The notes below the pieces were generated by a model. That model was given only the letters and a program-made list of their open reading frames with translations. It did no database searches and was not told the DNA's origin. From assembly GCA_028583605.1 (NCBI GenBank), contig CM053331.1, forward strand, positions 13,500,857-13,564,856: a stretch of 64,000 nt of DNA, in the 5' to 3' direction. This DNA comes from Dastarcus helophoroides (lineage: Eukaryota > Arthropoda > Insecta > Coleoptera > Bothrideridae). Shown piece by piece: positions 56,561 through 64,000 of the stretch (position 1 is the stretch's first letter; every line of letters begins with the position of its first letter). A program made the position numbers and the translations under genes.

Positions 56561-57400
56561 TTTTTTTTTAAAGTATGAAGATTGGAAATTTCGGTTTATT
56601 CGAAGTTTCGGCCTACTTTGAGTGGAAACTGAAACTTCGGTCGGTCTCTACTATCTTTCTTTTAAAACCACGAATTTTTAGCCACAAGATTAAATTCAAT
56701 CTCAAACTTTATCTGATTTTGACTTAAATATCAATATTTTTATTCAATTTTATAGGTCTTTAATTTAAACTCAAGATATTGGTATATTTGACTAAAAATA
56801 AATAAAAAATAAGACCGACGGAAACTAGATCTTTGTCCTAAACTAAAACCAAATCGAATTTATGTCTGTATTCCAATTCGGCCGATACTGAAATTGATTT
56901 AAACTTTTTGTTATTTTGAATTAAAGTCGAAATGTGAGAAAATAATTAACGTTTGAGAAAAAGTCTAAATGTGCAAAATCTTTGAAAGAAAATTCGGATT
57001 TACATAAAAAACTTTCTAAAATTACCGAGCAAAAAGCCGACTTTATTCAAGTTTTTCTCAAAATTTGAAATTCAAATTTGGAATCAAACCTTGAAGCTTA
57101 TGTTTATTGTGGTTCTTCCCAAATTTAAACTTGTTTCTCAAAATACGAAAGTTACAGATTGAAATTTATAAACTAAAAAATTTGTTTAATTTTTTTGAAT
57201 ATTTTTTGAAATTTAAAGTTTAAATCACGAAATATTATTATTTTTTTCAAATCTTCGATCTTAAAATAAAAATTTTAAGTTTTTTTTTTAATTTTAAACT
57301 GCTAGTGTAGGACTTCAAAACCAGTAGGGTGCGCATTCCTAGGTGGGCGTAAAAAGGTCATAAGGGAGGACTACTGAGTATGCGGACACAATTTCATTTT
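56561..57400. other. AT-rich sequence, nothing recognised
   Basis: Diverged array-like DNA. A GGGCGTAAAAAGG...ATGCGGACAC block near 57346-57386 may be a relic of a pogo-like end. Confidence 0.4.
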
Positions 57401-59920
57401 TCGAAAATATAGCTTGTTGAAGGGTTAGATTTTTGCAAAATTTTGATTTTATTTTATGATTTCGGTTTTTTTAAAATTTACTTTTTAACATTTCGACATT
57501 ATTAAAAAATGTTTGCTTCTGTTCAAAACTTCCGCATTTTTTAAATTGACTTCGAAAATTGCAACTTTCTATAAATATTACGGTTTTTAAGCTATCATTT
57601 TTTTTTTAGATCTAAGGTTTCTTGAAAGATGAAAATTTTTTCACAATTTTATTTCGGAATTAGGATCTCTTTTTCCAAAACTTAAACTTTTTTAAATTTC
57701 TACCTTTTTTAAATTTGTATTTTTTTTAAAGGTTCGATCTTCTCGAAAATTTGAACCTTAGTTTAAAAATTTCGAAATTTAAGGAATTCAGATTTTTCCC
57801 AAAATTTCATTTTATTTTTTCAAAATTTCAACTTAATTGAAAATTTCGAGATTTTTTCAAAAGTGCGATTCTTCTTTAAATGTTCGACTTTTTTCAAAAT
57901 TTTAACTTTTTTTTTAAGGTTTTGACCTTAACATTTCGATTTTTCAACGTTCGGCATTTTCTCGAAATTTCGAATTTCTTAAAATCCTAACTGTTCAAAA
58001 TAAAAACTAATGTTGTGTTAATTATTCAACTTTTAAAAATTAATCGACCTTTTTGGAAATATCGATTATTTTGAAAGCTCGACTTTTCTTCAAAATGTGG
58101 CCTTTTTTGAAATTTTCAACTCTTTTTAAAAAACTCTTACTTTTCTTAAAATTTTTGTTTCTGAACATTTTAAACGTTTATTAAAATTTCGACATTGTAT
58201 CAATTTTTGACTTTAAATTTAGACTTTTTTTCAAAGTTTTAACTTTTAAGAGATTCTACCTTTTTTTCAAAATTAATCTATTTTTCAAAATTTTGACTCT
58301 TTGAAAATTTTCGAACCAAGTATATTTCGAAACTTGATTCTTTTTTTTAATTCCAATTTTTTCTAAAATTGTCCCACCTATTATTTTGAAATTTCGACTT
58401 TTTTGATAATTTCCCCTTTGAATTTTTTCCATTTACGATTTTTAATATTAAGCGAATTGTTTTTCGAAATTGTGGTTTTTGAAATTGAAATTTTTATAAA
58501 AATGATTATATGAAAATTTCGGCCTTTCCAAAAATTTTTGAAATTCAATGTTTTTTTAATTTTTGCCTTTATTTGAAAATTTCCTTTTATTGAAATTTTG
58601 GCTTATTTTGAAAATTTTGTTTTTTGAAAAAACGCCATTTAAACTTTTGAATTTTGGAGAATTTTGATTATTTTTAAAAATTCACATTTTTTTTACTATT
58701 TTTCAATTTTTCGACTTTTTCTCGAAATGTTGTCTTACTTTTCTATATTTGGATTTTTATTTTAATTTCTACCTCTTTGAAAATTTTAACTTTGTTTGGA
58801 TATTTTAATTTTTTTAATAAAATTTTGACTTTTCCCAAGATATTTACTTTTTGAATGAAAATTCAGACTTTCCTTTGAAGAATTCAACTTTCACGGAAGA
58901 TTTCTTCTTTAAAAATTCAACCTATTTCAACTTTTCGTCAAATTTCGAAAATTTCGACTAATAAATCTCGAAATTTTAACCTTTTTGAGAGAAAAATGCT
59001 AGTTTTTTAAAATTTTGCCTTTTGTTGTATATTTTCTGAATTTTTCAACTTATTTTGAATATTTTGTCCTTCATTAAAATTTTCATTTTTGAAAGTTTTA
59101 AACAGTTGTATAAATTGTTTGGAAAATTTCGACCATTTTTAAACTTCCTTTTTTTTAATTTATTCTTTTTTTGTGATTTTTGATTTTCGACTCTTTTTTC
59201 AAGATTTCGACTTCTCTTCAATATTCTTAAATCTGACTTTTCGATCCCTTTTCTAGTTTTTACCTTATTTTATTCTTTCGCAATTTCACCTTTTTCACAA
59301 TCTTGACTTATTTCTTTAATGTCGATTTTTATTTCAAATTTTCGATTTTTTCTAGAAGTTTAATTTTGTTTATGCACTTTTTTATAAAAATTACAATTTT
59401 TTATTGAAAATTTTGACTGAAAGTTTTGGCACAAAATTTCGCCTTTTTTTAAAATTTCGATTGGTTTCAATATTTTGATTTTTTCATAAATTCCGTTGTT
59501 TTAAAGTATTGTCTTTTTTGAAAACTTTTTTAGAATTTGGATTGTTTAAAAATTTTGACCTTTTGTTAAAAGTTCTCTGCTCTTTTTTAAACTTCGACTT
59601 TTTGTCAAAATTTCTACTTTTTAAAAATTACAACCTTTGTTCATAATTCTGACTTTTTCTAAACTTGTGAAAAATTCTAATTTTCTTGAAAGATTGCCAT
59701 TTTTTAAAATTTTGGAATTTTTTTGAAGAATTTATCTATTGCATATTTTTAAAATTTTGAATGAATTATATTTATAAAACGAATTTGAGATCGAAGTAAA
59801 TTTCAAAATTAAAGCAGGTATTTTGAAAAGGAGTGTTTTTTCGCGTTTAAACTGAGCATTTTCAGACAAAAAATAGCTGAAAATAAGAAGTATTTCGGAA
59901 TTTAAAGTCTACTCAGGAAT
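57401..59920. repeat. degenerate TTTTCAAAATTTCGAC array
   Basis: About 2.5 kb of the short-word array, T-rich on the plus strand; no gene. Confidence 0.72.
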
Positions 59921-59924
59921 TTTT

Positions 59925-60027
59925 TTCCCTCTGAAGATGACAGCTTGGCCGCCGAAACGCGTTAGAGTAACGTTTGTTGTGTTTTTTAATCTTTCTTGGT
60001 TTCAGGGGACAAGTCCTGTATTTCAAT
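59925..60027 (+). repeat. family B repeat copy
   Basis: Carries the motif at 59927-59967 and the tail GTTTGTTGTGTTTTTTAATC, TTTCTTGGTTTCAGGGGACA and CCTGTATTTCAATT. Confidence 0.72.
59927..59967 (+). ncRNA. hammerhead-like motif, family B, plus copy
   Basis: Core CUGAAGA 59931-59937, GAAA 59954-59957, GUU then AGAG 59964-59967. Stem I has one mismatch (CCCU against AGAG) and stem II is weakened, so this is a decayed copy. Confidence 0.45.
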
Positions 60028-61540
60028 TCTACTCAAGAAATTTGGGTAAAAAAGCACTTTTGGGTAGACATTTTAAGTTACACAGAAAACTTGTTTGAAC
60101 ATGAAATTAAAGAAAAAAGAACTGGCGTCCATGAAAAATAAAGAAATGTGACAATAATTCACCCGGAGTTAAAAAAAAGCTTAGTTCTCGCATTAATTGT
60201 GATTGTTATTATTAGGTAAACCTCTAAATAATAACAAAGATTTGTGTAGTTTGATAATAAAACTAGATTCAAAGAACAATAGCGCTTCGATTTTGGGCAC
60301 GTGGAAACGCTTGTTTACATTAAAATGCTAGTTCAAACTGTCAATTTTCACAATTTTTCTTTTCGCTTACCATACCCCATCCCAGAGTTGAGTGTGATGT
60401 TCGTTTTTATAAAAAAATCATCTGGTCCGTTAGGCATTCGCGCCCCATTCAGATTTTAGATCCGCCGCTGGCCACGAGTGCCACGATTTTTTATTTTATA
60501 GTCAGGGGTAAATGGTTAAAAAACACATGTACAATATTGCAATATTGCTTGCATTTACGTCCTGAGTGCTGCTTTTTCCTTTTCAAACAAAAGTTGCTAT
60601 ATAAAGATGACATAAAATGAAAAGGAGCATTGTTTCTTTTGAATAAACTGCTGCGAGGACAACATGAAAAATGCCTTTGTCTGGATTTCGTAAGCATACT
60701 TTCCCATGGATGAAAAACATATTTTCTCCCACATATTAGAGGTAATAAAAGCCCGGCCTATAGTCTATTAAAAAGGAAAATTACTGACAGCAAATGAGCA
60801 ATTCCATAACTTTCTCGCATTGCAAGTTTTCCACTTGACCGATATCTCGCCTAATTCGCTTCAACACATGAATAACCAATCGCATTTAAGGAATCTAGGT
60901 TAAATGAATAAAATACATGTCTTTGATAAGTTGCCGAAAAAGATTTATTGCTTGAGTACGAGTTGGATCTTTGAATCGCACGATAATCAGTAATGAAGGT
61001 GTCGACATTAAATTACTTTCTCAGAACTTCCATATGCATTTGTATAAGTCTTTGAAAGAGTGAGCGAGCTGCGTCCCCAGTAAAACTTTATAAACATGCA
61101 GGAAATGCAATTACGAGTTCACTTTCCGAAGTAACTTAATTTGAGATTTTTCTTGTTAGAGTATACTTACAGCATCCTGGCGGATTTAAAATTCAATTAC
61201 CTGAAGCACAAAGTTTAGATGGTGTTATGTTCGCTCAAGTTTTCTCATTTTTAAAAGGCTAGCTTTAATTTAATTGTGCAAAAGTGGTTCGATAATTGCA
61301 AGAGGTCGAAAATGATTCGACGTCAAAGCTGATAAATCTGCCAGTTTTTAACTTGGATTAGGTTTATTTTTTATGTGTAAAAAATGATGACAAAGGAGAA
61401 GCTAAATTAAATTATCACTTTGTCGGTTTATGATCTTTATTTAATCTATTGCGATTTTGGGGAAGGGGGCGTGCCCCCCCTTTTTTTATAAGATATAATT
61501 AACGCCATGTACCTCGAAAAGTAAGTTGTTAAGATCAGGT
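60028..61540. other. unique sequence, no gene recognised
   Basis: About 1.5 kb of AT-rich DNA; the minus frame at 60491-60697 is not recognised. Confidence 0.45.
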
Positions 61541-61545
61541 GTTGA

Positions 61546-61845
61546 CGTGAACAGTTTTGCTTAACAAATTTTTCTGACATCTGTTGAAAGAGATGTCATT
61601 ATTTATTGAACCACCTTGTGCATCTCATGTAGAAATTTCAAGGTGCCTTATCGCCATCGCACGTGAAAAGTGTAGAGAAATTCAAAAATTCATGAACAGT
61701 TTTGCTTAGCAAATTTTTCTGATATATGTCACAAGTTGAAATAGATGTCATTATTCACTGAACATACTATATACCGTATACTTTGTGTAGAAATTTTAAG
61801 GTGTACTATCCAGTGTAAAAAGTGTGTCGAGAAAATCAAAAATCA
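61546..61845 (+). repeat. two tandem ~145-bp units
   Basis: GTGAACAGTTTTGCTTAACA at 61549 and ATGAACAGTTTTGCTTAGCA at 61693 start units that share AATTTTTCTGA, GATGTCATTATT, TGTAGAAATTT and AAGGTG blocks. Confidence 0.75.
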
Positions 61846-62437
61846 AGTATGACTTTAGTTACACTTTAAATTGACACCTCAGACTCACAGATAAGAAGAT
61901 TAAAAAAAACATTTTTCTTATATTTCACAGTCATGTCTATTGGTACGGTTCTTTTAACAAACATTTTTGAAGAAAAAATTAGAAGCGCATACTAAAATAA
62001 AGATTTTTTTGGAAAAATTTATTATACACAAGTTTCTGAACTAAAAACCTAAAATAGCTGCAGTAATCGCAACTTTCTCATAGAACCAGTATCCATATTA
62101 GAGATTCACCAAAACTCAATAGATACCGTATGGCACTGTGAAAGTAGAATTAATTACAATATTCATGGAATTCCAATTTGCAATATTCATTTTGCATATA
62201 CTATAATTATTTCATATTACACTTGACTGAATATAAATTTGCCGCATTTAGTATTTTATTCCATAATAATTTATCCTTATTTATTCTTCTCTTTTCTCTA
62301 AAGTTCGAGACATTTGACACAATTATTATCTCAGCCGCAAGCTGTAATATTATTATTATGTATTAATCATAATGTCTTTAATTTTAAGGAAAGATAAAAA
62401 AGAATGAGTGATTAATTTTTTTTTCTCATGTATATTT
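61846..62437. other. unique sequence, nothing recognised
   Basis: About 590 bases without a supported feature. Confidence 0.45.
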
Positions 62438-62585
62438 ACTCTAATGTACAGAGCAATAGGTTGAGGCATTTATTAAATTCAGAGTTTGGGGTCCAGAGGG
62501 CCTCGGTTTCGATCTTATTAGATCTCGTCAGTCTGGAATACCCAACCTAAATCCGATAAATGCACCAATGTTGCCAGATGAAAGT
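62438..62585 (-). mobile_element. single-arm copy of the 23-kb fold-back repeat
   Basis: Starts ACTCTAATGTACAGAGCAAT, like the arm end ATTCTAATGCACAGGCCAAT, and follows that arm through the hammerhead motif to about 62585. There is no inverted partner. Confidence 0.75.
62492..62537 (-). ncRNA. hammerhead-like motif, family C, covarying copy
   Basis: Minus strand: stem I UCCAGA, core CUGACGA (perfect CUGANGA), stem II GAUCU/AGAUC with loop AAUA and the proper G10.1-C11.1 pair, GAAA, then CCGAGGCCC, and stem I partner UCUGGA. Stem I differs from the 23.5-kb copy (ACCAAA/UUUGGU) by compensatory changes on both strands. The cleavage triplet is altered (no NUH), so cleavage by this copy is doubtful. 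Confidence 0.72.
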
Positions 62586-63574
62586 AAAAAAAAATATCGT
62601 ATTAGGTTTAAAGAAATATCGTAAAATGTCGTTTTTGCCCTTCGTTCGTTGGCTTAAGAATTTTGACGACTAAAATTTTAAAAAAGTCACGACACCTCCA
62701 CAAATTTTGATGACTAACAAAAACGGTCCGCGCGACGGCTCAACGTATTGAATGACTTGCATTACTTCGATCGAGCGACACAGTTTTGTAGAAATTCAAA
62801 ATTTTAAATTAAAGCTAAAAATTTTGCTCTGTGCTATTTTGTAAAAATTCCTATTCAAATTTTAAACTAGTATATTCTTCCTTTTAACTGCTTTTAAACC
62901 ATTTTTTAGCTGAAACTTACTTTAACTTTAGTTTAGACTTAAAAACTTAAAATTCCAGGTTAAAACCAAAATTAAGTTAAGTTTCGAATTTATACAGTTT
63001 GTTCAAAATTTTAACAATTCTAGAAAGTCTAAAAGATTATTTAAAAAAAATTGAAATTCTAACAGACGATTTTTAAAAAAAATCTATTTTGCGAAATTCC
63101 AAAGTTTCAAGAAAAACATTAACATTTTCAAAAAAGAAATTGTAAAAAAAAAGTTTTACAAAAAGTCGAGATTGTGAAAAGAGGTAGACATTGAAAAAAG
63201 TTCAAATTTTGAAAAGTCATAACTTTGAGAAACAGTTAAACATTTATGATAAAGGATCGAAATTTAAAAAAAAAGTGTAAGTTCTGAAAAAATTGGAAAA
63301 TCTCATAGGAATATATTTTGAGAAAAATTACCTTTTCAAAGAATTGAATTTTTTCAAAAAAATTAGTTTTTTTAATTTTTTAAATAAAATTTCAATTTAC
63401 TAGGTAAAAAACAAAACGTCGAGAAAAATTTGAAAATTTTCAAAAAAGTCGACATTTTCAAAAAAATAAAACTTAGAGAAATAGTCAAAAGTTCGAACAA
63501 AGTGGATATTTTAAAGTTATATTACTAGAGGTTTATAAAAAATTCAAAATTTTGAAAAAACTCATACTTTTGTG
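62586..63574. repeat. unique segment then A-rich array
   Basis: 62586-62780 is unrecognised; from about 62780 the A-rich complement of the array word dominates (AAAAAGTCGA, AAATTTTGAAAA). Confidence 0.55.
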
Positions 63575-63720
63575 CAGGGCTTCGAACCGCTATTTTTTTC
63601 GTTCCGGTTTTCGGTTTTCGTTCCGGCAAAAAAATTATATCGATTCAATTCCGGTTTTCGTTCCGACAAAAATAACGTTTTTCTTTTCGGTTTTCGCTTC
63701 AGTTCCGGGTGACTCATTTT
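63575..63720 (+). mobile_element. hAT-like left terminus, element runs beyond window
   Basis: CAGGGCTTCGAACCGCTATT, then several GTTCCGGTTTTCG repeats up to about 63705. This is the form of some hAT ends (CAGGG plus short subterminal repeats). The remainder lies outside the window. Confidence 0.5.
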
Positions 63721-64000
63721 TTGAGTTTTTCGAATTAAAAATTGATTTTTGAACATAATTTGGAAAATGTGATGTGTTTTTTTCTTTAATATTATAACAT
63801 GTAACTACTTTAACCTTACCTAAGATTGAAGAAAAATGTTTTCTATTTTTCAAGTTTAAAAATTCATGCTGAAACTCTGAATTTTTAGTTCAATTTGAGT
63901 TCAAATTTGAAGAAAAACCTAAACTATAAATAAACTAAATTGGAATTTCGGGTTTAAACATTTCTAATTTAAACTTGGAATTTTCATAAAAATGTTAAAT

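Noticed and set aside
1..64000. CRISPR arrays, bacterial operons, riboswitches, LTR retrotransposons
   Set aside because: Repeats are degenerate without uniform spacers, coding signals are eukaryotic, and no LTR pair or gag/pol of LTR type was seen.

Overview
The window looks like insect nuclear DNA: AT-rich, gene-poor and full of decayed transposable elements. The support is a TAF7-like gene that resembles insect homologues, a THAP-domain exon, and insect-type transposons (irritans mariner, DUF4817 Tc1/mariner-like, hAT, pogo-like, non-LTR LINE). No bacterial, viral or organellar gene organisation is seen. The species cannot be told from the sequence.

Layout: 0-1.1 kb, broken irritans-type mariner. 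3.1-5.6 kb, minus-strand LINE relic. 7.7-9.0 kb, the one convincing host gene (TAF7). 9.5-10.8 kb, hAT end, tRNA-like SINE head and a 134-bp tandem duplication. 10.8-17.6 kb, AT-rich degenerate arrays, then four diverged ~750-870 bp tandem units. 18-19.4 kb, CpG-rich block with several minus-strand splice-donor-like sites. 20.3 kb, THAP exon. 21.8-34.4 kb, nested elements: hammerhead-bearing fold-back repeats, a DUF4817 transposon and a hAT element with perfect 8-bp target duplications inside an older MITE. 35-38.6 kb, higher-order tandem array. 38.9-41.7 kb, unique sequence. 41.7-43.3 and 46.3-47.2 kb, plus-strand pieces of the same LINE family. 46.2-48.6 and 54.6-56.4 kb, two copies of a hAT-like element. 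51.0-52.6 kb, a pogo-like element. 57.4-59.9 kb, another array. 62.4 and 63.6 kb, a hammerhead repeat copy and a hAT end.

Two patterns stand out. First, the window holds at least eight short motifs with the architecture of minimal type-I hammerhead ribozymes, in three or four sequence families. Copies of one family show compensatory changes in stem I. Such ribozymes are known from Penelope-like elements and retrozymes, so these repeats are probably relics of elements of that kind; no Penelope reverse transcriptase is visible here. Second, the abundant degenerate arrays built on TTTTCAAAATTTCGAC-like words form the interior of at least three otherwise unrelated non-autonomous DNA transposons, as if the same satellite-like material were carried as transposon cargo.

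Most open reading frames longer than 60 codons are low-complexity readings of these arrays and are not genes. All positions and pairings come from reading by eye; no alignment, folding or database search was run.
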